A stretch of DNA of 64,000 nucleotides from an uncultured Verrucomicrobiota bacterium (GTDB lineage Bacteria > Verrucomicrobiota > Verrucomicrobiia > Limisphaerales > UBA9464): the NCBI GenBank assembly GCA_903922605.1, contig CAIXUG010000056.1, positions 1 through 64,000 of the forward strand, read 5' to 3'. Below, piece by piece: positions 9,145 through 17,657 of the stretch. Below the pieces are notes generated by a model. It saw only the letters and a list, made by a program, of their open reading frames with translations, was not told the origin of the DNA and made no database searches. The position numbers and the translations under genes were made by a program. The stretch's first letter is position 1. The number at the start of each line of letters is the position of its first letter.

Positions 9145-10866
9145 ATGTTCCTCCGGTTGCTCACTTGTCTGCTGGGGCTGGGTGTACTCGCGGCCCGCGC
9201 GGAATCGTTTCCCGTCGCCATCCGCGTCGATGCCGCCAAGCCACTCGGCGAACTGAAGCCGATCTGGCGCTTCTTCGGGGCGGACGAGCCCAACTACGCC
9301 ACGCAGCCCGACGGTCGGAAGCTGCTCGGCCAGCTCGGCCGGCTCGATCCCGGCACGCCCGTCTTTTTCCGCACGCACAACCTGTTCACCTCGGGCGACG
9401 GCACGGCGGCGCTCAAGTGGGGTTCTACCGGCGTGTATGGTGAGGATGGCCGCGGACGGGCGATCTTCGACTGGTCCACGCTGGATGTGATCTTCGACGC
9501 CTATCGGCAACAGGGGCTGCGGCCCTACGTGCAGCTCGGGTTCATGCCGGAGGCCATGTCGGTGCATCCGTATCCTTACCGGCACCATTGGAAGCCCGGT
9601 GACAACTACGGCGACATCTACACCGGCTGGGCGTACCCGCCGAAGGACTACGTGAAGTGGGAGGAGTTGAATTATCAGATGGCGCGCCGCTATCTCGGTC
9701 GCTACGGCAACGCGGAGATCGACCAGTGGTGGTGGGAGGTCTGGAATGAGCCGAACATTCCCTACTGGAAGGGCACGCCGGAGGAGTATTACCGGCTCTA
9801 CGACTACGCAGTCGCCGGCGTGCGGCGGGCCTTGCCGAACGCGCGGGTGGGCGGACCCGAATCAACCAGCCCGCGTGGCGCTGGCGCGGCGAAATTCCTC
9901 CGGGACTTCCTGGAGCACTGCCTGCGCGGGACCAACTACGCCACCGGCAAGGTCGGTTCACCGATCGACTTCATTGCTTTCCACGCCAAGGGCGCTCCGA
10001 CGGTGCAGGAAGGCCACGTGCGCATGGGGCTCTCCGCCCAATTGCAGGATTTTGACGCCGGCTTCGGGCTCGTCGCCAGTTTCCCAGAGCTGAAGTCGCT
10101 GCCCATCGTCATCGGCGAGTCCGATCCCGACGGCTGCGCGGCCTGTTCCTCGGAGGTGTACCCGCAGAACGCCTACCGCAACGGCGCGCTCTACGCCAGC
10201 TACACGGCAGCGAGTTTCGCCCGGGCGCATGACCTGGCCGCGAAGCACGGCGTCAATCTGGCCGGCGCGCTCACGTGGGCATTTGAGTTCGAGGGACAAC
10301 CTTGGTTCGCCGGCTTCCGCGCCCTCGCCAGCCGGGGCGTGGAGCTGCCCGTGCTGAACACCTTCCGCATGATGGCCAAGCTGCACGGTCAACGCCTGAC
10401 GGTCGAAAGCCCTTCGGCACTGGCGCTGCCCGACGTGGTGCAAAGCGGCGTGCGCGGCACACCGGATGTCTCGGCCCTCGCCGCCCGTGACGGCGATACC
10501 GTGTCCGCGCTGGTCTGGCATTATCACGATGACGATGTAGTGGGGCCGGAGGCGGAAGTGACCGTCTCCATTGCCGGGCTCACGCCCAACGGCCGCCTGA
10601 AACTCCGCCACTACCGCGTGGACGAAACGCACAGCAACGCCTTCACGGTCTGGCAGAAGCAGGGTTCGCCGCAGCAGCCCACGCCTCCGCAGCTTGCCGA
10701 GCTGATCAAGGCCGCCGCACTGGCGGAGCTGGAGAGTTCCTTGGTCACAGTTGCGGCGGATGGCACGGTGCCGGTCCATTTTCTCCTGCCGCGTCAGGGC
10801 CTTTCGCTGCTGGTGCTTCAGCCCGCACCGGAAGCGCCGGCCGGGGCGACCCCGAATCGGCCCTGA
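9145..10866 (+). CDS. Secreted GH39-type glycoside hydrolase (beta-xylosidase-like)
   Basis: 573 residues from the ATG at 9145, with a signal peptide (MFLRLLTCLLGLGVLAARAE). The GH39 signature is clear: LKPIWRFFGADEPNY at the barrel start, the acid/base motif WWWEVWNEPNIPYWKG, and a nucleophile candidate in LPIVIGESDPDG. A LAGALTWAFEFEGQPWFAGF segment and a beta-sandwich C-terminal domain follow. GH39 members cleave beta-xylosides or related glycosides; the exact substrate is not predictable. The longer frame from 9091 lacks a better start. The CE15 and SGNH esterase genes further along suggest a plant-polymer diet. Confidence 0.85.
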   Translation: MFLRLLTCLLGLGVLAARAESFPVAIRVDAAKPLGELKPIWRFFGADEPNYATQPDGRKLLGQLGRLDPGTPVFFRTHNLFTSGDGTAALKWGSTGVYGEDGRGRAIFDWSTLDVIFDAYRQQGLRPYVQLGFMPEAMSVHPYPYRHHWKPGDNYGDIYTGWAYPPKDYVKWEELNYQMARRYLGRYGNAEIDQWWWEVWNEPNIPYWKGTPEEYYRLYDYAVAGVRRALPNARVGGPESTSPRGAGAAKFLRDFLEHCLRGTNYATGKVGSPIDFIAFHAKGAPTVQEGHVRMGLSAQLQDFDAGFGLVASFPELKSLPIVIGESDPDGCAACSSEVYPQNAYRNGALYASYTAASFARAHDLAAKHGVNLAGALTWAFEFEGQPWFAGFRALASRGVELPVLNTFRMMAKLHGQRLTVESPSALALPDVVQSGVRGTPDVSALAARDGDTVSALVWHYHDDDVVGPEAEVTVSIAGLTPNGRLKLRHYRVDETHSNAFTVWQKQGSPQQPTPPQLAELIKAAALAELESSLVTVAADGTVPVHFLLPRQGLSLLVLQPAPEAPAGATPNRP

Positions 10867-10922
10867 TGGAGGAAAATAGGGCCAGCTATTCATCGGGAAT
10901 AGAGGGACAGCCACGATTGGTA

Positions 10923-11152
10923 GGGCTGAAAGCTCGTCCGAATGATGCCTGGGGTGGCGCGAGCCGCGCGAGCGCAGCCCCAGGTTAACCAGGCCAAAGC
11001 AGTCGAGCGCTGTAAGCGCGTCCGAGAGCAGTGGTGGCCTTCGGCTCAGGCCTTCAGCCCTCAGACCGGTCCAAAGGAGCTTGTCCCTGGGGCTCCGCTC
11101 ACGGTGTTCGCTCCACCCCAGGCATTACTCACATGCGCTTTCAGCGCTGGGC
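10923..11152. repeat. Large palindromic intergenic element (family A, copy 1)
   Basis: The 404-base gap 10867-11270 before valS holds no gene but a ~230-base imperfect palindrome. The left arm starts gggctgaaagctcgtccg and runs into atgcctggggtgg; the right arm reads ccaccccaggcat followed by gcgctttcagcgctg. Inside are smaller hairpins such as gagcgctgtaagcgcgtcc. The same parts occur at 23673-23900. Short ORFs reported here are explained by the repeat. Confidence 0.7.
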
Positions 11153-11270
11153 CCAGTAGACACTTGGGAGGTTCATGGGCAGGAGTGGGGTGAAAAGTGA
11201 GGGTTCTCGGGGTCCATACTCACGCCTGTTGCCCAAGCGCCCGTCCATCCGCTAGGCTCGCCGGACCGAG

Positions 11271-14200
11271 ATGAGCGAGATTCCGAAGGCCTACGAGCCG
11301 CAGTCCGTTGAGACGAAGTGGTATGACTTCTGGCTGGAGCACCAATGCTTCACGGCCGATCCCGCCCGTGTATCCGCCACGCGCCCGGCGTATTCCATCG
11401 TCATCCCGCCGCCCAACGTGACCGGCGTGCTCACGATGGGGCACGTGCTCAACAACACCATCCAGGACATCCTGGCCCGCAAGGCGCGCATGGAGGGCAA
11501 GGAAGTGCTCTGGCTGCCCGGCACCGACCACGCGGGCATCGCCACGCAGAATGTCGTCGAGAAGACGCTGAAGAAGGCCGGCGAGATCAAGCACCGCGAC
11601 GACCTCGGCCGCGAGGCGCTCGTGGCGAAGATCTGGGAATGGAAGGAGAAGTACGGCGGGATCATCCTCAAGCAGCTCCGCGCGCTCGGCGCGTCCTGCG
11701 ACTGGACCCGCACGCGCTTCACCATGGACCCGGAGTATTCCCGTTGCGTCCAGAAGGTGTTCGTCGATCTCTACAAGAAGGGCCTGATCTATCGCGGCAA
11801 GCGCATGGTCAACTGGTGCCCCGCCTCGCTCACCGCGCTTTCCGACGAAGAAGTGGTGATGAAGGAGCAGAAGGGGTTCATGTATCACTTCCGCGTGGAA
11901 GTGGTGGAGCTGCCCGGCACTTTCCTGACGATTGCCACGACCCGGCCGGAAACCATTCCGGCCGATACCGCCGTGGCCGTGAACCCCAACGACCCGCGGT
12001 ATCAGCATCTCGTGGGCAATCACGTGTATCGCGCGCTGCCGCTGGATGTGCCGAAGGAACAGCGGATCATCCCGATCATCGCGGATGAGCACGTCACGTT
12101 CGACTTCGGCACCGGCGTGCTGAAGGTCACGCCCGCTCATGACAAGGCGGATTATGAGATCGGTTTGCGCCACAAGCTGCCGGTGATCGATATCCTCACT
12201 CCTGACGGGAAGATGACCGCCGAAGCCGGCGTGGATCTGGCCGGCCTCGATCGCTTCGTGGCGCGGAAAAAGGCGCACGAAATCCTCGAAGCCGCCGGGA
12301 CTCTGGAGAAGGCCGAACCCTACGTGAACAACGTGGGCTTCAGCGAGCGTGCCGACGTGCCCATCGAGCCGCGCCTGAGCGAGCAGTGGTTCCTGAAGTA
12401 TCCGAGCGTGGAGGAATCGAAGGCATGTGTGGCACAGCCCGAGGAGCGGAGCGCCGGTCTCCGACCCGGCGCCGTGGGCGAGATGGATGATTCACGCCGG
12501 ATCGGAGATCGGCGCTCCGAGATGCGCTTCTATCCCGACCGCTGGGCCAAGGTTTATGACCACTGGATGACCGGCATTCAGGACTGGTGCATCAGCCGCC
12601 AGCTCTGGTGGGGGCATCGGATTCCGGTGTGGCAAAATTCGGGCGAGATGAGCCTTCGTGAAGTCTACCGCCATCTGCTGACGGCAGTTTTGGAGGCCGA
12701 TAACTATGGCATAGAAAACCAGGCCGAGTTCTCAATCCGTGTCGATGGTTCACTGATCGTGACCGATGCGAACGATTTTCTGGGGAAAATCGAATCGGAT
12801 GACAAAGCATTGGATGTGCGAGATTTCCATCAGGTCACGGTTTGCACGGCGCACGAAAATGCGGCCGCCTGTCTGGAGAATATTGGCTTCACCCAGGACC
12901 CCGACGTCCTCGACACCTGGTTCAGCTCCTGGCTCTGGCCGTTCGCCACGATGGGGTGGACGGACGACAAGGCCACCGATGCCAAGAACCCGACGCTGAA
13001 GGCGTTCTACCCCACGACGGACCTCGTCACCGGGCCGGACATCATCTTCTTCTGGGTGGCCCGCATGATCATGGCGGGTTACGAGTACATGGGCGACCTG
13101 CCGTTCCGGAATGTCTATTTCACGGGCATCATCCGCGACAAGCAGGGGCGCAAGATGTCGAAGTCGCTCGGCAACTCGCCCGACCCGCTGGACCTCATCG
13201 CCAAGTACGGCGCCGACGCCCTGCGCTTCGGCGTGATGCGCGCCGCGCCGCTCGGTCAGGACGTGCTCTTTGATGAGCAGTCCGTCGAGCTGGGCCGCAA
13301 CTTCTGCAACAAGCTGTGGAACGCCTGCCGCTTCCGCCAGATGGTGGGAACGGCCGACAGTGTCATCGAAGGTGAAATCAATCCGGCGCTGCTTACCTCG
13401 GACGACCAGTGGATCCTGCTACGGCTCGACCAGGCGATCCGTGAGGTCACGCAGGCCTTCACCGAATACAAGTTCAGCGACGCCACGGCCACGCTCTACC
13501 GCTGCTTCTGGGGCGAGTATTGCGACTGGTACGTGGAGGCGTCGAAGGCAGCCTTCCCCAACGCGGAGCGGGGAACGCGGAGCGCGGAGCAGGAGCGGCT
13601 CGCGGTGAACAAGCTCGCCGTGATGGACTTCGTGCTGGGGAACTTGCTGCGGCTGTTCCATCCGTTCCTGCCCTTCATCACCGAGGAGCTGTGGCACGGC
13701 ATGGGGTATGCACAGGACCTGCCTGATGATCGCGGCGGTAAGACGCTCATGTTCGCCACCTGGCCCAAGGCCTTCAGCGACGACGAGAAGGCGTACTTCG
13801 GCCTCGATGAGACCGCCGACCGGGTGGCTCAGGCGAAGTATGATCTTGTATCCCTCGGCCGCACCTTGCGCCGCGAGCTGAAGCTCGATCCGGCGAAGAA
13901 GCTGAAGTTCATCCTCAAGCCCGCCGGCGAACTGCCCCCGGCCGAGGTCGAGGTGCTCAAACTGCTGCTCAACGCGGAAGCCGTGGAGCTGGTCGCCCCG
14001 GACTGGACCCCCGCCAAGGGCACGCCGAGCGCGGGTAACCTGCTGGGTGAACTCTACCTGCCCACGACCGGCCTGATCGATTTCGGTGCCGAGCGGGCGC
14101 GCCTCACGAAGGAGCTGGAAACCATCCGCGCCGAAATCGCGAAAGTGGAAACGAAGCTGGCGAACCCGGCCTTTGCCCAAAAAGTCCCGGCCAAGGTGCT

Positions 14201-14282
14201 CGAAGAGCACCGCCAGCGTCTGGTCGACTGGCAGGCGAAGGAGAAGCAGGCGCAGACGGGTTTGGAAAACCTGCCTACCTAA
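11271..14282 (+). CDS. valS: Valyl-tRNA synthetase with in-frame repeat insertions
   Basis: 1003 residues; bacterial ValRS is usually about 880-950. It charges tRNA-Val with valine in the cytoplasm. HIGH motif TMGH at ~55-58 in PPNVTGVLTMGHVLN; the editing domain contains TIATTRPETIPADTAVAVNP; then WCISRQLWWGHRIPVW, DPDVLDTWFSSWLWPF, and KMSKS at ~627 (GRKMSKSLGNS). The anticodon domain and the C-terminal coiled coil (LTKELETIRAEIAKVETKL) are present. Three oddities: residues ~393-417 are encoded by a palindromic repeat (see 12447-12519). Residues ~764-775 (NAERGTRSAEQE) come from a GGAGCGC-type repeat. The segment between RIPVW and QDPDVL lacks the usual Cys-rich module. The frame remains open, so the enzyme is probably functional. 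Confidence 0.95.
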   Translation: MSEIPKAYEPQSVETKWYDFWLEHQCFTADPARVSATRPAYSIVIPPPNVTGVLTMGHVLNNTIQDILARKARMEGKEVLWLPGTDHAGIATQNVVEKTLKKAGEIKHRDDLGREALVAKIWEWKEKYGGIILKQLRALGASCDWTRTRFTMDPEYSRCVQKVFVDLYKKGLIYRGKRMVNWCPASLTALSDEEVVMKEQKGFMYHFRVEVVELPGTFLTIATTRPETIPADTAVAVNPNDPRYQHLVGNHVYRALPLDVPKEQRIIPIIADEHVTFDFGTGVLKVTPAHDKADYEIGLRHKLPVIDILTPDGKMTAEAGVDLAGLDRFVARKKAHEILEAAGTLEKAEPYVNNVGFSERADVPIEPRLSEQWFLKYPSVEESKACVAQPEERSAGLRPGAVGEMDDSRRIGDRRSEMRFYPDRWAKVYDHWMTGIQDWCISRQLWWGHRIPVWQNSGEMSLREVYRHLLTAVLEADNYGIENQAEFSIRVDGSLIVTDANDFLGKIESDDKALDVRDFHQVTVCTAHENAAACLENIGFTQDPDVLDTWFSSWLWPFATMGWTDDKATDAKNPTLKAFYPTTDLVTGPDIIFFWVARMIMAGYEYMGDLPFRNVYFTGIIRDKQGRKMSKSLGNSPDPLDLIAKYGADALRFGVMRAAPLGQDVLFDEQSVELGRNFCNKLWNACRFRQMVGTADSVIEGEINPALLTSDDQWILLRLDQAIREVTQAFTEYKFSDATATLYRCFWGEYCDWYVEASKAAFPNAERGTRSAEQERLAVNKLAVMDFVLGNLLRLFHPFLPFITEELWHGMGYAQDLPDDRGGKTLMFATWPKAFSDDEKAYFGLDETADRVAQAKYDLVSLGRTLRRELKLDPAKKLKFILKPAGELPPAEVEVLKLLLNAEAVELVAPDWTPAKGTPSAGNLLGELYLPTTGLIDFGAERARLTKELETIRAEIAKVETKLANPAFAQKVPAKVLEEHRQRLVDWQAKEKQAQTGLENLPT
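12447..12519. repeat. Palindromic repeat inside valS (family E)
   Basis: The left arm begins at 12447 (cggagcgccggtctccga) and the right arm spans 12493-12519 (ending gatcggcgctccg). They are inverted copies over about 24-27 bases with two differences. The same arm occurs as a perfect 27-base inverted repeat in intergenic DNA at 50161-50187/50250-50276. Here the element is read in frame as ERSAGLRPGAVGEMDDSRRI plus GDRRSE, between FLKYPSVEES and FYPDRW of ValRS. Confidence 0.85.
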
Positions 14283-14770
14283 GCCGGAACGCTGGAGTTG
14301 AAAAGGAGCGCGGACGGTCACGTCCGCGTGAACTGGGCCTAAACGACCCGATGTTCTGTTCGGCTGAGGGACTCACTCAACCGGGAAACGTCGGGGTGAA
14401 GCTTCCGAGGTTGCGCGAGCCCGCGGGCCCGACTGGCGGACCAGACGGTCCGCGCTTGTAGCTGCATTGTTCCGGTTAAGGGCCTGCTAAGAAGATCAGG
14501 CAGGCAGGAATGGCGGTGGCGAATCCCATTGCCCTCGGTAAATTAGAGTGTCCTCATGTTGACGCCCCCCTACAGAAGCTTTTGAAGAGGCTGCCATGAG
14601 GCGGCTTTATAAAAAAAATGCGCAGTCTGGTCACGAGACTCTGCCCTATCCAGTGGCTTAGGCGCGGCTCAGTGACTTAAGGGCAGCCGGTGTCGATGGC
14701 CTCACCAACACCGACCACGCCGCCGGCTACTTCGTTTAAAACAGGTTTGCCTCCTCCATTCTCACGCTTT

Positions 14771-14810
14771 GCAGGTCGGATACCTGCGATACGGCAGATT
14801 GACAATCTGC
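14771..14810. repeat. Partial palindromic element related to 48921-49056
   Basis: gcaggtcggatacctgc (14771-14787) and gcagattgacaatctgc (14794-14810) are two short hairpins joined by gatacg. The right half of the element at 48921-49056 has the same order: an aggtt/aacct hairpin, gatac, then a gcagag/ctctgc hairpin followed by gct. This is probably a truncated or diverged copy. Confidence 0.55.
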
Positions 14811-15053
14811 GCTGCCTCCGGGGACTCCGGCGGCTGGATGTTCATCCGGCAGCGCCTCCGTCGAGTCGTGGCGTTCGATACGCTTCGTCCGCCCGCAGCC
14901 ACAAGGAAAAATGCGCCCGAGACGAAATCTCGGCCTCTAGCCGTGGCATCACCGGGCATTCTGAGATAAAATGTCTTGCCTAAACGGCCGCTTATTGCCG
15001 GCGGGTCGGTATGGATCGGCGGTGCTCAGGGTGGCATCATTATTTTTGTCCTC

Positions 15054-15081
15054 TTGTGACTGATATTTTCCCCGCTATATT
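15054..15081 (+). promoter_or_regulatory. Candidate sigma-70 promoter placing the transcript start at the ATG
   Basis: ttgtga (15054-15059) and tatatt (15076-15081) are separated by 16 bases. The expected transcription start, about seven bases downstream, falls at or next to the ATG at 15090, so the mRNA could be leaderless. No Shine-Dalgarno sequence precedes this ATG. Confidence 0.45.
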
Positions 15082-15089
15082 TCGCGCGC

Positions 15090-15458
15090 ATGAAGAACGA
15101 TCCACTGAAAGCTTTTGTTAACCTCCGTGACAGTCTGTTGAAGCGCAAGGGCGAGCTGGAAGCCGAACTGGCCCAGATTGACCGGGTCCTGTCCCTGTCC
15201 CCCAAGGGTTCGGTTGCCTCGGCCCCGAAAGCCGTCACCAGCACCGGCCGGGCGAAGCGGGCCAAGAACGAGCTGTCCCTCAAGGAAGCCGTCCTCTCGG
15301 TTACCAAGGGCAAGACCCTTTCCAAGCCCGACATCCTCGACGCCATCGCCAAGATCGGCTACAAGTTCACCGCCAAGAGCCCCATGAATTCGCTGAACAC
15401 GCTGCTCTACAGCGACAAGGCGTTCAAGAACAGCGACGGCAAGTTCGGTCCGGCTTGA
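15090..15458 (+). CDS. Small coiled-coil plus winged-helix-like protein
   Basis: 122 residues starting MKNDPLKAFVNLRDSLLKRK. Residues 1-35 form a predicted coiled coil (LLKRKGELEAELAQIDRVLS), followed by a Ser/Ala/Lys-rich linker. The C-terminal ~60 residues (LKEAVLSVTKGKTLSKPDIL, DAIAKIGYKF, MNSLNTLLYSDKAFKNSDGK) look like a HARE-HTH or winged-helix module. A nucleoid or transcription-associated role is plausible but unproven. It is followed by a strong terminator and then hisF. Confidence 0.7.
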   Translation: MKNDPLKAFVNLRDSLLKRKGELEAELAQIDRVLSLSPKGSVASAPKAVTSTGRAKRAKNELSLKEAVLSVTKGKTLSKPDILDAIAKIGYKFTAKSPMNSLNTLLYSDKAFKNSDGKFGPA

Positions 15459-15487
15459 CCCTTTAACAGTATCCTGAAAGTTTTTGA

Positions 15488-15513
15488 GCCCGCCGCCATC
15501 GGCGGGCTTTTTT
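15488..15513 (+). terminator. Rho-independent terminator after the small HTH-like gene
   Basis: gcccgcc (15488-15494), a six-base loop, ggcgggc (15501-15507) and six Ts. It lies 30 bases after the stop codon at 15456-15458 and 28 bases before the hisF ATG. I looked for a histidine-rich leader peptide that would make it a his attenuator and saw none. Confidence 0.85.
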
Positions 15514-15540
15514 GTCCCCATCGTTCAGCCATTTTTTCGC

Positions 15541-16317
15541 ATGTTAGCGCGCCGGGTCATTCCTTGTCTGGATGTGCATGACGGTAAGGTCACGCGTGGT
15601 GTCAGCTTTGGCCGGGCCGAGGCGGGCGAACTGAAAAACGTGGGCGATCCCGTCGAACTGGCGGTGCGCTACAATGACCAGGGGGCGGATGAGATGGTGT
15701 TCTTCGACATCACCGCCAGCGCCCACGGTCGCGCCAGCATGGTGGAGGTCATTGAGCGCGCGGCGGATCGCTGCTTCATGCCGCTGACGGTTGGCGGCGG
15801 CATCCGCGCGGTCGAGGACATGAGTACCATGCTCAAGGCCGGCGCGGACAAGGTGAGCATCAACTCCAGCGCCCTGGCCAATCCCGACCTGATCCGGGCC
15901 GGCGCGGAGAAGTTCGGCAGCCAGTGCATCGTGGTGTCGATCGACGCGAAGAAAGTCGCCCCGGACCGTTGGGAAGTGTTCGCGCAGGGCGGTCGCAAGC
16001 CGACCGGCCTGGAGGCTGTGGCCTGGGCGCAGCGGGCGGTGGAGCTGGGCGCGGGCGAGATCGTGCTGAACTCGATCGACGCCGACGGCACCAAGGCGGG
16101 GTTTGACCTGGTGATTACCCGGCGCATCAGCGAGTCCGTGGGCGTACCCGTGGTGGCCAGTGGCGGCGCGGGCACGTTGGAACACATGGCGGAAGTGCTG
16201 CTGGAAGGCCGCGCGGATGCCGTGCTCGCGGCGAGCATCTTCCACTTCGGCACGTTCACTGTCGGCCAAGTGAAGGATTACCTGGTCGCGCGGGGCCTCC
16301 CGATCCGCCGCATCTGA
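15541..16317 (+). CDS. hisF: Imidazole glycerol phosphate synthase subunit HisF
   Basis: 258 residues from the ATG at 15541. HisF is the cyclase subunit of IGP synthase: with HisH it converts PRFAR to IGP and AICAR in histidine biosynthesis. Hallmarks are [20 protein letters not shown] (catalytic Asp in CLDV), [55 protein letters not shown] (second catalytic Asp) and [13 protein letters not shown]. Length and start match the family. hisI is two genes downstream on the same strand; hisH is not in the window. Confidence 0.97.
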   Translation: MLARRVIPCLDVHDGKVTRGVSFGRAEAGELKNVGDPVELAVRYNDQGADEMVFFDITASAHGRASMVEVIERAADRCFMPLTVGGGIRAVEDMSTMLKAGADKVSINSSALANPDLIRAGAEKFGSQCIVVSIDAKKVAPDRWEVFAQGGRKPTGLEAVAWAQRAVELGAGEIVLNSIDADGTKAGFDLVITRRISESVGVPVVASGGAGTLEHMAEVLLEGRADAVLAASIFHFGTFTVGQVKDYLVARGLPIRRI

Positions 16318-16326
16318 TTTTTCCCC

Positions 16327-16686
16327 ATGGAACGAATTGCCCAAACCGTCTGGTTTCCGTTCGTCGCGCTGTTCGTGAGCAACGTCTTCATGACGTTTGC
16401 GTGGTACCGCCACCTGAAGTTCAAGGAGCACCAGCCCCTCTGGATCGCCATCTTGGCGAGCTGGGGCATCGCGTTCTTCGAGTATCTGGTGATGGTGCCG
16501 GCCAACCGCTACGGTTCAGCCCGTTTCTCGCTGTTCCAGCTCAAGCTGAGCCAGGAGGTCATCACGCTGGTGGTCTTCACCGGGTTCGCGTTCTTCTACT
16601 TTGGCACGAAGCCGCAGTGGAACCACGTGGCCGCCTTTGTCTGCATCCTCGCCGCCGTGGGGTTCGCTTTCCTGCCCGGAAAGTGA
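16327..16686 (+). CDS. DMT-family (DUF486) membrane protein
   Basis: 119 residues with four predicted membrane helices: [40 protein letters not shown], a third around [17 protein letters not shown], and a last in [20 protein letters not shown]. The [13 protein letters not shown] loop and PANRYG motif fit DUF486. It sits between hisF and hisI with gaps of 9 and 41 bases, so it is probably co-transcribed, but a role in histidine synthesis is unlikely. Confidence 0.85.
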   Translation: MERIAQTVWFPFVALFVSNVFMTFAWYRHLKFKEHQPLWIAILASWGIAFFEYLVMVPANRYGSARFSLFQLKLSQEVITLVVFTGFAFFYFGTKPQWNHVAAFVCILAAVGFAFLPGK

Positions 16687-16727
16687 ATCTTGCCGCCGCC
16701 GCCCGCCAAACCGAGATTCGCCAAAAC

Positions 16728-17117
16728 ATGTCGTTCTACGATCAGCTGAAATTTAACGCCGATGGCCTGATCCCGGCCATCATTCAGGAACAGAAGACCG
16801 GCCGGGTGCTCATGATGGCCTGGATGAACCGGACCTCGCTGGAGAAGACGGTGGAGACCCGGCGGACCTTCTTTTGGAGCCGCTCCCGGCAGAAGTTCTG
16901 GATGAAGGGCGAATCCAGCGGCCACGTGCAGGTCGTGAAGGACATCGCCTTTGACTGTGATGGCGACACGTTGCTGATCCAGGTCGAGCAGATCGGGGCC
17001 GCCTGTCACGAAGGCTACCAGTCGTGCTTCTTCCGCAGCCTCGAGGGCGACGGCGCCACGTTCAAGGTCACCGAGGCGCAGCTCGAGACCCCGGAGCAAA
17101 TCTACGGGAAAAAGTGA
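16728..17117 (+). CDS. hisI: Phosphoribosyl-AMP cyclohydrolase
   Basis: 129 residues from the ATG at 16728. It hydrolyses the purine ring of PR-AMP, the third step of histidine synthesis. Motifs: [40 protein letters not shown], the metal-binding [20 protein letters not shown] and GYQSCFFR. There is no HisE pyrophosphohydrolase domain, so this is the single-domain form and HisE must be encoded elsewhere. The longer frame beginning at 16401 overlaps the DUF486 gene and is not real. Confidence 0.96.
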   Translation: MSFYDQLKFNADGLIPAIIQEQKTGRVLMMAWMNRTSLEKTVETRRTFFWSRSRQKFWMKGESSGHVQVVKDIAFDCDGDTLLIQVEQIGAACHEGYQSCFFRSLEGDGATFKVTEAQLETPEQIYGKK

Positions 17118-17121
17118 TCCC

Positions 17122-17646
17122 GTGGTCCGGCTCGATGATTTTGTGGCGTTTGGCAGCCGTCCCTGGCTGTTGCTGACCGGGCTGATTCTCTTTGGGCGGA
17201 GCTGCGACCTGGTCTCCACCCGGATCGCGACGCCGAACCTGGTGCTGGAGGGCAATCCGGTGGCGCGGCGGCTCGGCTGGAAGTACGGTGTGCCGCTCAA
17301 CCTCGCGATCGGCCTGGCGATCGGCTGCTGGCCGTTGCCGGCGGTGGCGGTCACGACCACGAGCCTGCTGGTGGCCGCCCGTAACCTGCAATCCGCCTGG
17401 CTGATGCGCACCATGGGTGAGAACCATTACCGCGCGTGGATGGCGGACCGCCTGGTGGAAAGCCCACGCGGGCTCGCCTGGGCCTGCTTTCTCGGCGAGG
17501 CCGCGCTTTTTTCCGTCGTGGGCGTGGCGCTGATGTGGTTCACCCGTTGGGAGCTCGTGCCCTTCGGCGTGGGGCTGGGCATGACCGCCTACGGGTTTGC
17601 CGTGGCGGTCTTCACCAGTCTCAGCCTGTGGCGGCTGCGCCGCTGA
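17122..17646 (+). CDS. Membrane protein of unknown function
   Basis: 174 residues from a GTG at 17122, four bases after the hisI stop, so probably the last gene of that operon. About four hydrophobic helices (LLLTGLILFGRSCDLVSTRI; VPLNLAIGLAIGCWPLPAVA; GLAWACFLGEAALFSVVGVA; VPFGVGLGMTAYGFAVAVFT). The segment DLVSTRIATPNLVLEGNPVA resembles small membrane proteins with a D.xSTx..T...EGNP motif. Function unknown. Confidence 0.7.
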   Translation: MVRLDDFVAFGSRPWLLLTGLILFGRSCDLVSTRIATPNLVLEGNPVARRLGWKYGVPLNLAIGLAIGCWPLPAVAVTTTSLLVAARNLQSAWLMRTMGENHYRAWMADRLVESPRGLAWACFLGEAALFSVVGVALMWFTRWELVPFGVGLGMTAYGFAVAVFTSLSLWRLRR

Positions 17647-17657
17647 GCGAGCTGCGG

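Larger units (their letters stand above)
14283..15089. other. Gene-poor interval with repeat debris
   Basis: About 800 bases without a believable gene. Small palindromes are visible: gcggacggtcacgtccgc near 14310, ggaccagacggtcc near 14440, and cgagacgaaatctcg near 14920. Positions 14771-14810 carry two adjacent hairpins resembling half of the element at 48921-49056. The remaining sequence (14460-14760) has no recognisable feature; it may be decayed mobile DNA. No tRNA was found. Confidence 0.5.

Noticed and set aside
10942-11193. Short plus-strand ORF (83 codons) upstream of valS
   Set aside because: It lies wholly within the palindromic element and its translation is Ala/Arg/Pro-rich repeat sequence.
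15488-15541. Possible histidine attenuator before hisF
   Set aside because: The hairpin and T-run are real, but no short frame with a His run precedes it, and it fits better as the terminator of the preceding gene.
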